Source: Legionellaceae bacterium
Lineage (GTDB): Bacteria > Pseudomonadota > Gammaproteobacteria > Legionellales > Legionellaceae
DNA: 20,430 bases
Assembly (NCBI GenBank): GCA_030696465.1
Contig: JAUYSE010000133.1
Span: 1 to 20,430 of the forward strand
Reading direction: 5' to 3'
Position 1 is the first letter of the stretch. Each line of letters starts with the position of its first letter. Both the position numbers and the translations under genes were made by a program. Below, piece by piece: positions 1 to 7,503 of the stretch. Under the pieces are notes generated by a model. The model was not told where the DNA came from. It saw nothing but the letters and a program-made list of their open reading frames with translations, and made no database searches.

Positions 1-104
1 CTTAATGTCCGGGATCCCTCTATGATGAGTGGCTCAGTGCTCATTTATGAATAGATCCCGGGCATTAAGGGCCTGCTAAGGCTCGCGCGCTCGCCAAGCA
101 GCCC
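1..104. repeat. Compound palindromic repeat, left terminal copy
   Basis: Outer stem CTTAATGTCCGGGATC (1-16) pairs with GATCCCGGGCATTAAG (54-69), with one mismatch that would be a G-U pair in RNA. A second GC-rich imperfect hairpin follows at 66-104 (GGGC-CTGCT arm with AGCAG-CCC). The same two-part structure recurs in the same orientation at 20333-20430, where the loop sequence differs but the outer stem is almost identical. It contains no ORF. It is a dispersed extragenic palindromic element or small non-autonomous element; its family is not recognised. Confidence 0.75.
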
Positions 105-171
105 TAAATCCCGGGACGACACCTGTGGGTGCTTAAGGTGAACACTTATGTATAAGAGTATGCGCGTTAGC

Positions 172-207
172 AAGCGGAGCATTTTGTATTATTAAACTGC
201 TCCGCTT
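172..207. other. Perfect 10-bp stem-loop
   Basis: AAGCGGAGCA (172-181) and TGCTCCGCTT (198-207) are perfectly complementary around a 16-nt AT-rich loop. No T-run follows on either strand, so it is not a standard intrinsic terminator. It lies just past the stop codon (239-241) of the minus-strand remnant and could still be a transcript-end hairpin for that strand. The 14-mer at 128-141 (GGTGCTTAAGGTGA) matches 13 of 14 bases at 6309-6322, in the tail of the 6.2-kb palindromic element, so this area may hold old repeat debris. Confidence 0.4.
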
Positions 208-238
208 CATCACAGTCATGACTTTGAGCCACTACATG

Positions 239-487
239 TTAGGAGTTTGGGGGCTGATTATTTTTCAATAAATCTTTTATTTCTTCCACTAGATAACTAC
301 TCTCAGGGGCAAAAAATCCTCTTTTTTGACTCGTAAGCGTGATGTTTTCTTTTGTATTTTTAGAAAACAACGACTTAATGGTATTGAATAGCGCTTCTAA
401 AGCCTTTACCACCGCCAAACCTTTGACACCACGATGTGTTTGTGGGGAAACTTGGCATGGAAACTCCTTGAAGTTTGGCCTTATTAA
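239..487 (-). pseudogene. Gene remnant, unrecognised protein C-terminus
   Basis: On the minus strand one frame stays open for about 82 codons from a stop near 490 down to TAA at 239-241. It reads ...EFPCQVSPQTHRGVKGLAVV..., then ALEALFNTIKSLFSKN and ...GFFAPESSYLVEEIKDLL. The composition is protein-like (amphipathic helices, ordinary residue use), but there is no ATG, GTG or TTG with a ribosome site at its head; an ATG at about 459 is in another frame. The likeliest explanation is the C-terminal end of a gene whose 5' part was lost. I do not recognise the family. A random open frame of this length is possible. Confidence 0.35.
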
Positions 488-570
488 CTAATTATAAAAC
501 ATAGTGGTGAAAATTTAAAATTTGTAGAGTGAGTTGTCGAGGGTTGTGTTCATAAAAAATCACCTATATA

Positions 571-579
571 TGCTATACT
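571..579 (+). promoter_or_regulatory. Extended -10 promoter for the SecA-like gene
   Basis: TGCTATACT is an extended -10 element (TG at 571-572, TATACT at 574-579), 32 bases before the ATG at 612. No good -35 hexamer sits at the usual distance (CATAAA at 551-556), which is typical of extended -10 promoters. Only a weak Shine-Dalgarno match, GTGAG (601-605), precedes the start codon. Confidence 0.5.
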
Positions 580-611
580 GAAACGTATAAAACTTATAAC
601 GTGAGCGCATT

Positions 612-3600
612 ATGCCGGCAAAAACTCAAATCACTTATCAAGTGCAAGTTGCACAAGAAACAGAAGCTCATGTAGATAATCAACAGCCCGCAGAGGGGTT
701 TCAGGTGTGGGGTTTGCCAGAATGGCAAGCACATATAGAAAAAAATCCAACGCTATTGTCTAGTGACAAAGATATCGACCCTGCGCTCGCTTCTGCAAAA
801 AATCTCTGGAATGCTTGTTTTGGAAATAGAGTAAAGAGCCAATATGAGACGGATAACAACCCTATCGCCAGTTTTCTAACCGATAGTGCGGCCAAACAAA
901 TTTTGGCTTATCCGCATTTGTTTCAGCATGGAATTGATTTTCAACATTTACCTGCTGGGTTTACCCGTATCAGTGATCCTAAAACGGGGGTACGCAACCT
1001 TATCCATTATAATCCGCATCTTATTCCCTATCAAAAGCATAAGCTGACACCTTTACATATTCCCATGACTGAAGAGGATATGGGAAAAAATCTCCCAGCC
1101 CTCAACTTAGATGAGCCAGCTCAGAGCTGGTACGATATTTTACAAGAAAAAAATAAAATATCAGATACTAAGACTTACTGTTCTGCAGAAGCACTACGTA
1201 AATCTTTTTTGTATTTTTCAGAGTTTTTAAAGAGTCAAAATTTAAGTTTTTATACCTTGAGTGATTCACAAAAAGAACAATTGCTCAGACAGGATTGCCA
1301 TCCTATTTTATTACTCGCACGTTGGAAAACCATGTTGTCGCATGGACAATTACAAGCGAAAGATAAAGATGATCAATGGAAGGCACTGCCCTATCTGCAT
1401 TTATACTCAGGATCAACCGCAATACGCTTGATCACGGATCATCAATGGAGTAGCACGCCGCGTGGATTTGTTCTTTTACCCGAAATGCAAACTTCATTTG
1501 ATGCTGCAGTGATACAAACAGAGAAGATGTATATTGATTTAGATAATCAATTTGATCAAAAGCATCGGAATATGCAGTGGTATTTAAAATCACATAATCA
1601 TAAACCCACCAATGGAACTTCAGATGAAGAAGATCGCAATTTTTGGCTTTGTGTAGCTATGCAGAGCAAACGTCGCTCTATCGCTTTCTATAAAAAAATT
1701 CTCAAAAAAATGGATGAATTATTTGTAAAGTATCTTGAAATAGGATTGCATGATAAAAGTACATTGCTAACCTTGCTGGTAACCAGTACAACCGCTAGTA
1801 ATTTTCATATGCAAGATCCAGAAGAACAAGCAGAAAGTCTGTATTGGACCAACTTTATAGATATATTACTGAGTTATGGAAATAAGCTTGGTTTAGAAGA
1901 GTTAAGAATACTTATTGGACACATAGATAGATTCAATGGGCGTATTAACAGCTTTATGCTCTATAGCACGGCTGATTATATTCAAAATTTTGTGAAAGAA
2001 CTGTTTAAACAGCCATGGAAGCTTATTGGAGATCCTTTAAAACCACTCAGAGATTTATCCGACGAACAAAATGAGATAATAGCGAAGTATAGTTCGGCCT
2101 ATTATCAGGGCGCAAAGGCCTTTCATCCCAATCATACTTGGGAGGATAAACTAGATGTATCCCAATATGTTAAACTGCAATATCATTTATTTAAAAAAAT
2201 CCCGCAACTCTCGCCTCTGTTGATTGGGCATTTTAGCTTATTTAAAGCCTATACGCCTGAGGCGGCAGATGAATTTTATACAAAAATCCTACCCTATGAG
2301 AAAAATGAACAACTGCTTACCCTCTTAACGTTATTCGAACACTGTAAGGCACCACAGGACTTAAAGCCAGGGGAATTGTTAGCCTTTATTGAAACGTTTT
2401 GTCAGGCCTCGCCACAGGGAATAGAAGCTATAACAGAGAAACTTTGTACTGCATTCCCTCAGCAATTTGAGGAGGCGCAGGTTAAAAAAGTTTTACGTAA
2501 TCTGTTGGCTGAAAAAACAGGATTATTAACAAAAGAACGTGCAGCAATTCAAAATGCGGAATTTCCGGATACTTTAAAACCCGATCTGATATTATTATTA
2601 TCCTCTTGTTACCGTAATTCTCCTCCGACGGATCCGTTGACGCGTAAGGAGTCTTTTAGAGAAAGTCTGCAGGTATTACAAAACCTACAAAATGCTTTAG
2701 ATCAAAAAGACTTTAGCAAACTGATACATATACTGAACGCGCTGCCAGATGCTGATCTGAAAGTTTCCCCAGTAGTTGAACTCCTGAAAACGCTAGGGAC
2801 ATTGAAAAATTTAGAAGGTCTGCACCAAATTCATCAGTGTTATTTACGCTTAGCCAAAGAGAAAAAACCAAAGTTGGTTTTGTCTCGCTACAAAATATAT
2901 CTTGATCAGATTAAGCCCTTACTACAAAAAACGTTTAAGGATGCCCCACATGTACATCAACATCGTTTTGCAGAAACATTGGCAACCTTGGTGTTGCAAA
3001 ATCCTCAGAGTGATTCAGTAAAAATTATCGATTATCTGGTGAATTTTTCAAAAGATCATCCCAATACCCAAGATTATGTGCTGAATACTTTTGAAAATAT
3101 TGCAAGCGAAGATCTAAGTACATTGATGGCGTATGATTGGTTGCCGAAATTGCCAGCAGAGTTGGTGTTTACTTTTTTTGCGCAATATCATGAAAGCCCA
3201 AGTATGTTGTTAGAATTACTCGCAAAAATAAATAAGTTTGCGGAAACGCAACGCCAGCCATTATTAGACTATATTAGCCAGCTGATTAATAATCAACAAC
3301 CCATAGACGATCTTGCCTCGTTTTTAGAAAGTATTCATAGTAATCTCAATTTCAAAGAAATGAAGACGTTTATTATTGAAGATCTTTCAAGCCCCCCATT
3401 GCCTGATATTCCAACCCTTAACCAGAAAAAATCTGCGAGTCAACAGGAGCTCAAACAATGGTATTCCGGTTTTTCGTTGCAACCGTTTGGTAAGCGTATT
3501 GCAGAATATCAATTTAATAAAGCCCATTTTTTGACGCAAAAAACTTTATTTGAGTATTATGCCGCTTCTTCGCCAGATGCCGCCAAAATCTTTACGGACA

Positions 3601-6047
3601 AAATTGGTGAGAATTTTCAAAATTTTTTAGCCGACAATCAAAAAAGTACATTAGAGGTGTTGCACGATAAATTAAAAGGCACCGATTCTCAAGAAAGACT
3701 ATGCGCGCTTATTGAGCTTTTGGCACGAACGACACCGCAGATTGATCCTAAAAATCCTAAAAATACCATTAGCCAAGAGCTCAATACCAGTCAAATTATG
3801 GCTTTGTGGGCGATTATTCATCAGCAAGAATCTGCTTCAAAAATACTCTCGCAAATTGATACGGGTGAAGGTAAGTCACGGATTATGATAGTGTTGGCGG
3901 CGTATCAAGCCCTACAAGGAAAAACCGTTGATCTCTTGACCAGCGATTTAAGTCTTTCTGAGCGCGATTATCGGCAATACCAAGCGTTTTTTTCTAGGCT
4001 CAAAATTCCTTCAAGCCTCGTTACCTTGCATACCCCTGCACATTTTTATCGTGCTCAGGGGGTTAATTTTTCGACCAATGATACGCTCTCTTTGTTGCGC
4101 CACAAAAGTGAAGTGGATGGTACACCATTTGCTTACTTGGATAAAAACGCTAAAAATCGGTGTTTATTGATTGATGAGGTGGATGCGCTGATTGATTTAG
4201 ACAGCAGTAGCAAGAATTATGCCACTGAAAACCCTGCATTGGCTCCTTTTGTGTGGATATATCCACGTTTAATGTCGTTTATCGCAGAAAAATTTTCGGC
4301 AGAAGATTTAGAATCTATTTTCAAAAACCCCGATATCGATGTTGAAAAATTATTTTTAAAATATCTGGATTCTACGCATCCTGAAATAGAAGATCTGGCG
4401 CGCCTTAAGGTATTACAAGAGCAACATCCTAAACAAATAGGGCTTTGGTTACATTCTGCAGCGAAAGCCACTCAGATGAAAAAAGAAGTAGATTATACGA
4501 TTGCAGAAAACACCATCGCTGTTTTTGATAAAAAAGGGGCAACGCATTACATTAGCCCTATACAAGTACTCAAAAATGGGCGAGTAGTCGAAGGAAGTAC
4601 CTATCGAGATGGCGTGCATCAATGTCTCTGTGCCCGAGAAATACTAGCGGCTGAAAAGGCGCAAGAAGAGCATGCTTTATTAATACAGCCAGAAACGCGT
4701 TTAAAACGCTCTAGCTATGCGATTAATACGGTAGATCACTATCAAGAGGGAACTATAATTGGTTGTAGTGGCACCCCCTCCTTGATGGGGAAAAAAGAAA
4801 GTAAAACAAATCCATCGAATTTCTTTTGTGTGCGCGTTCCGCGTGAAAAGGCGACGCGACGAGAAGATTTGCCCCCTATTCTGGCCAAAGATTTTAAACA
4901 ACAAATGGAATATCTTAAAAAAGCCATTCGTACAAATATTAATCTTGGAGAGCCGATTACCTTAGTAACGCGTGATGATGTGCAAACGCAACAAATATTA
5001 GTGGCGCTGCAAAAAGATCCTTTTTTCACAAAATCCGGATTTTTAAAAGACTATTCTTTTCAACATTTGACGGCAAAAAGCTCTAAGAAGGCAGTAGAAT
5101 CAGCCATTCAGCAAGCAGGTCAGTTGAATACTTTGACCATTGGTACGGCCGGGATGTTAGGTCGCGGTGTCGATATTAATGCTAAACGACCCCTGGCGAT
5201 GTATTGTTTATTTGAACCAGAAACAGCCGCGGAAGAGTTGCAAATTCGTGGACGTAGTGGACGATTTGGAGAAAGAGGTTCTTATCGAATGATCTTGAAT
5301 CAACAAGATGTTTTAGCGCCGGTACCTCGTACGAGAAATCTTGAAAAAACCTTGCAAGAGCGTCAGCAACAGCATCATAAATTGATTGATAAACAACGAA
5401 CCATTGTAGAAACCATTGCGCGCTTCCAAGAAAGCATGCATGAGTTGTGGTTTAAAAATCATGCAGATACTGCCGATGAATGGACAAAATGGGAAGAAGT
5501 CTTAGAAGGTTTCCAAAAAGATACTTTAGGCTTAGAAGACAGTTTGGAAGATAAACCCATTGAAGACTGGGAGCCCATTTTTACTGCGTTTACGCAAAAA
5601 TGGTTGGATGCGTTTGTGGGTATTTTTCCTCAAAAAGATTTAAAAACGGATATGCAGCAGACGAAGCAGCAAACACAAAACACTTTACAGACTGCCAGTG
5701 GATATTTGAAAAACATAGGGAAACATTATCCTAAAATTTCCAAAAAGCCAAAAACACAAAAACAATATGATATTGCAGATGATGGACAAAACAAAATTTA
5801 TAGCACCCCTTTTGCACAGACACGCGCAACACTCTTTGGATCGCGCCCCTTTTTTGCCAATACTCGAGCCGCACGTGAAGGTCGTGGGCAACGATTTGCG
5901 GAGACGCGCGCCTTTTTTGCAGGAGAGCGCCCTATTTTTGCAAATAGCCGCGCGTTTTTAGAGCGTATTATGGCGTGGTTGCGGTCAATCGTAAAAAGTG
6001 ATGTTAAAAAAATATCGACCCCCTCGACTTCACCGAAAAAAAATTAG
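612..6047 (+). CDS. Giant SecA-like DEAD motor ATPase
   Basis: 1811 residues, about twice the length of SecA. SecA-family motifs sit in the C-terminal half: Walker A TGEGKS (1084-1089), Walker B DEVD (1188-1191), a SecA-like stretch DGVHQCLCAREI before motif III SGTP (1386-1389), motif V LGRGVDI (1516-1522) and motif VI QIRGRSGRFG (from 1544). Walker A to B spacing matches SecA, and the interval up to motif III is long enough for a preprotein-crosslinking-type domain. The V-VI interval is much shorter than in SecA, and the C-terminal CxC zinc site is absent. Residues 1-1080 are largely helical with no domain I recognise. Residues about 1550-1590 look like a coiled coil. Four 14-residue repeats lie at 1733-1788, and the tail is basic. 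There is no signal peptide. The gene stands alone under its own promoter and cannot be the housekeeping secA. ATP-driven polypeptide or nucleic-acid handling is inferred from the family; a secreted effector role is speculation. Confidence 0.85.
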   Translation: MPAKTQITYQVQVAQETEAHVDNQQPAEGFQVWGLPEWQAHIEKNPTLLSSDKDIDPALASAKNLWNACFGNRVKSQYETDNNPIASFLTDSAAKQILAYPHLFQHGIDFQHLPAGFTRISDPKTGVRNLIHYNPHLIPYQKHKLTPLHIPMTEEDMGKNLPALNLDEPAQSWYDILQEKNKISDTKTYCSAEALRKSFLYFSEFLKSQNLSFYTLSDSQKEQLLRQDCHPILLLARWKTMLSHGQLQAKDKDDQWKALPYLHLYSGSTAIRLITDHQWSSTPRGFVLLPEMQTSFDAAVIQTEKMYIDLDNQFDQKHRNMQWYLKSHNHKPTNGTSDEEDRNFWLCVAMQSKRRSIAFYKKILKKMDELFVKYLEIGLHDKSTLLTLLVTSTTASNFHMQDPEEQAESLYWTNFIDILLSYGNKLGLEELRILIGHIDRFNGRINSFMLYSTADYIQNFVKELFKQPWKLIGDPLKPLRDLSDEQNEIIAKYSSAYYQGAKAFHPNHTWEDKLDVSQYVKLQYHLFKKIPQLSPLLIGHFSLFKAYTPEAADEFYTKILPYEKNEQLLTLLTLFEHCKAPQDLKPGELLAFIETFCQASPQGIEAITEKLCTAFPQQFEEAQVKKVLRNLLAEKTGLLTKERAAIQNAEFPDTLKPDLILLLSSCYRNSPPTDPLTRKESFRESLQVLQNLQNALDQKDFSKLIHILNALPDADLKVSPVVELLKTLGTLKNLEGLHQIHQCYLRLAKEKKPKLVLSRYKIYLDQIKPLLQKTFKDAPHVHQHRFAETLATLVLQNPQSDSVKIIDYLVNFSKDHPNTQDYVLNTFENIASEDLSTLMAYDWLPKLPAELVFTFFAQYHESPSMLLELLAKINKFAETQRQPLLDYISQLINNQQPIDDLASFLESIHSNLNFKEMKTFIIEDLSSPPLPDIPTLNQKKSASQQELKQWYSGFSLQPFGKRIAEYQFNKAHFLTQKTLFEYYAASSPDAAKIFTDKIGENFQNFLADNQKSTLEVLHDKLKGTDSQERLCALIELLARTTPQIDPKNPKNTISQELNTSQIMALWAIIHQQESASKILSQIDTGEGKSRIMIVLAAYQALQGKTVDLLTSDLSLSERDYRQYQAFFSRLKIPSSLVTLHTPAHFYRAQGVNFSTNDTLSLLRHKSEVDGTPFAYLDKNAKNRCLLIDEVDALIDLDSSSKNYATENPALAPFVWIYPRLMSFIAEKFSAEDLESIFKNPDIDVEKLFLKYLDSTHPEIEDLARLKVLQEQHPKQIGLWLHSAAKATQMKKEVDYTIAENTIAVFDKKGATHYISPIQVLKNGRVVEGSTYRDGVHQCLCAREILAAEKAQEEHALLIQPETRLKRSSYAINTVDHYQEGTIIGCSGTPSLMGKKESKTNPSNFFCVRVPREKATRREDLPPILAKDFKQQMEYLKKAIRTNINLGEPITLVTRDDVQTQQILVALQKDPFFTKSGFLKDYSFQHLTAKSSKKAVESAIQQAGQLNTLTIGTAGMLGRGVDINAKRPLAMYCLFEPETAAEELQIRGRSGRFGERGSYRMILNQQDVLAPVPRTRNLEKTLQERQQQHHKLIDKQRTIVETIARFQESMHELWFKNHADTADEWTKWEEVLEGFQKDTLGLEDSLEDKPIEDWEPIFTAFTQKWLDAFVGIFPQKDLKTDMQQTKQQTQNTLQTASGYLKNIGKHYPKISKKPKTQKQYDIADDGQNKIYSTPFAQTRATLFGSRPFFANTRAAREGRGQRFAETRAFFAGERPIFANSRAFLERIMAWLRSIVKSDVKKISTPSTSPKKN
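5808..5975 (+). repeat. Four in-frame 42-bp tandem repeats (coding)
   Basis: The SecA-like protein ends with four 14-residue units: PFAQTRATLFGSRP, FFANTRAAREGRGQ, RFAETRAFFAGERP and IFANSRAFLERIMA. The core is FAxTRAxxxGxRP. The units are in perfect 14-residue register and differ mainly at variable positions. Each pairs aromatic residues with arginines, giving a strongly basic amphipathic pattern. Confidence 0.8.
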
Positions 6048-6060
6048 CATTAAGGCTAAT
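6041..6060 (-). terminator. Weak minus-strand terminator-like hairpin
   Basis: Read on the minus strand, ATTAGC-CTTAAT-GCTAAT is a 6-bp stem followed at once by a run of T. It overlaps the stop codon of the SecA-like gene and could stop antisense or readthrough transcription from the transposon remnant on the right. The stem is short, so support is weak. Confidence 0.25.
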
Positions 6061-6169
6061 TAGAAGGTTTTAATGGGGTGAGTTACTAAATAGAGCGGTT
6101 AAAGATTAAAAGTTTGTCCTGCAGTTGGATTTTTATCTGGATCGATGGTTTTTTTCTTATTATCTCATG

Positions 6170-6317
6170 TTACGCACTCACCGGTTTAGCTTTAAGTAGA
6201 AGCTTACGTCCTGCGGCTTGTCCGCAGGATCCAGGGATACGAAGACCATCAGTCTCCGAATAGCTGGATACCGCGGACAAGCCGCGGTACGTAGGAGCTC
6301 TGAGCATCGGTGCGTAA
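6170..6317. mobile_element. MITE-like palindromic element with nested hairpins
   Basis: About 148 bp bounded by TTACGCAC (6170-6177) and GTGCGTAA (6310-6317). Inside are two hairpins: CCTGCGG-CTTGT-CCGCAGG (6210-6228) and TACCGCGG-ACAAG-CCGCGGTA (6269-6289). The whole left block (6206-6234) is also roughly the reverse complement of the right block (6264-6292), so each hairpin can fold alone or the two can pair with each other. Stem changes between the two are compensatory. It has no coding capacity; the open frame on the minus strand is incidental. It resembles the small palindromic repeats dispersed in several intracellular gammaproteobacteria; the family name is unknown to me. The rest of the 6048-6426 interval shows no gene. 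Confidence 0.6.
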
Positions 6318-6426
6318 GGTGAGTTATTATTTTTTTTAAAAGAAATAAGCCTTTCTAGATAGTCAATTAACGATGCCTTTACTCCCTGCCCCCTACTACC
6401 CATCGCCAGTCAGGCTATGTGATGCA

Positions 6427-6672
6427 TTATGCTAATGAACTAGAATGCACTAGAGAGTAATCGATCTTCTGCAAGCCCTGCTTTATAAGCAAGTTGGTGA
6501 GTGGAGTAGTATGGCCAGATTGCCCTACCCCAGCCCTTCTCTGATCTTGCTGAGTTAATTCAAAAAACCATTTCTGCTCTTCTCGACTAAACGTTGGAAG
6601 ACCATAAATTTGCTGGTATTCTTCGTCTTTTAAAACGCGAATCCGTTTATTTTTCTTTGTTTCGGAAAACAT
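6427..6672 (-). pseudogene. tnpA: Tn3-family transposase N-terminal fragment
   Basis: The minus-strand frame begins MFSETKKNKRIRVLKDEE and continues YQQIYGLPTFSREEQKWFFE, which resembles the N-terminal region (DUF4158) of Tn3-family TnpA: start of the protein, LP-x-F/T, EE, F-x-L-T. About 45 codons on, it changes into unrelated low-quality sequence and stops at 6427, whereas a full TnpA has about 1000 residues. It lies head to head with the resolvase remnant at 6804, the classic divergent tnpA/tnpR order. A TTG at 6691-6693 is an in-frame alternative start. Transposition function is clearly lost. Confidence 0.6.
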
Positions 6673-6689
6673 TTTAGTTGTTTCTGTCC

Positions 6690-6803
6690 ACAAAAAACGA
6701 TGGTTTTATAAGGACTATAAGAGTATGCTAATTTATATTTAAATAACACACATATCGTCCAATTAAATTGGATTTTAGGTTTTATGAAGATAAGCCAGAA
6801 AAT
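6690..6803. promoter_or_regulatory. Candidate res region of the Tn3 remnant
   Basis: This is the divergent gap between tnpA and tnpR, where Tn3-family elements keep the resolution site and shared promoters. It is very AT-rich and contains the perfect dyad TCCAATT-A-AATTGGA (6758-6772), a plausible resolvase subsite. The assignment rests on position plus this dyad; I could not match the three canonical subsites. Confidence 0.35.
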
Positions 6804-7312
6804 ATGACGGATTTTGCCTATTTACGTGTTTCTACTAATCATCAAGATGCTGAAAATCAGAAACTTGGTGTTTTGGATTATTGCAACAGTTGTGGCATCA
6901 GCGCTTTAACATTTGTTGAAGATACGGTTAGTGGAAAGTCCCTGTGACGTGAACGTGAAATTAGCAATATTTTAGAGAAAGCGGAAAAAGGTGATGTTAT
7001 TGTTGCATCAGAAATTTCCAGGTTAGGTCGCACAACATTACAAGTACTAGAAATAATGGAAATGGCGGCGCAGATTGAACGTGAATTTATATCAACCAGA
7101 ACTAAAGAGGCTCTCGCCAAGAAAAAAAGTGATGGAGCAAAACTTGGTCGCCCTAAGGGAGAATCTGGTTTACTGAAATTAGATGCTTTTCGTGATGAAA
7201 TAACAAATTATTTAAAAAAGGGATTAATAAGCGTGCTATCGCTAAATTGATTGAATGTTCATCTTCAACACTTTACAAATGGTTAAAGCGCCAAAATTTT
7301 CATACAAAATGA
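6804..7312 (+). pseudogene. tnpR: Tn3-type serine resolvase, decayed
   Basis: Starts MTDFAYLRVSTNHQDAENQK with the catalytic serine context YLRVST, then EDTVSGKSL. There are three lesions. First, an in-frame TGA at 6945-6947 where the family has W before RER. Second, an in-frame internal deletion at about 7070: LEIMEMAA runs directly into QIEREFIS, so some 25-30 residues of the core and long E helix are missing. Third, a one-base frameshift near 7222, after which the C-terminal helix-turn-helix continues in another frame as INKRAIAKLIECSSSTLYKW to TGA at 7310-7312. Intact members are about 180-200 residues and catalyse res-site recombination. This copy cannot make an active enzyme. Confidence 0.85.
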
Positions 7313-7320
7313 GAGTGAAA

Positions 7321-7358
7321 CCAACCAATTATGTAAATTTTTGTTTCAGAGGAACCCC
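7321..7358 (-). repeat. Possible Tn3-type terminal inverted repeat
   Basis: Read on the minus strand, the segment opens GGGGTTCCTCTGAAAC, the GGGG start typical of about 38-bp Tn3-family ends, with its outer edge at 7358 just beyond tnpR. No partner copy was found on the tnpA side, as expected if that end was deleted. If correct, the efflux operon lies just outside the transposon rather than being its cargo. Confidence 0.35.
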
Positions 7359-7489
7359 AAAATTTATTTCTACATTAAGGAAAACATAGCAATAAACTTG
7401 ATCTGCATCCTAAGTGAGGGATGGGATTACTCTATTAGTTAAATGGTTCATTGCCAGTTTGGGCTAGAGAATGCGGGGAAACCCAATTA

Positions 7490-7496
7490 AAGGAGG
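7490..7496 (+). promoter_or_regulatory. Strong Shine-Dalgarno that places the start at TTG 7504
   Basis: AAGGAGG ends 7 bases before an in-frame TTG at 7504-7506. The upstream ATG at 7471 lies before this site and has no ribosome site of its own. The peptide beginning at 7504 is also a better signal peptide. Confidence 0.65.
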
Positions 7497-7503
7497 ATTG
7501 AGT

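Noticed and set aside
172..207. Intrinsic terminator
   Set aside because: The stem is perfect but no T-run follows on either strand, so it is listed only as a hairpin.
4217..5029. Several minus-strand frames of 67-95 residues
   Set aside because: All are antisense within the ATPase core of the SecA-like gene, whose motifs prove the plus frame is coding.
612..6047. Housekeeping secA
   Set aside because: Wrong length and layout, no C-terminal zinc motif, divergent V-VI interval; an ordinary secA must exist elsewhere in the genome.
6170..6403. 77-residue minus-strand open frame
   Set aside because: It lies over the palindromic element and its flank; the Gly/Arg-rich content comes from the GC-rich hairpins.
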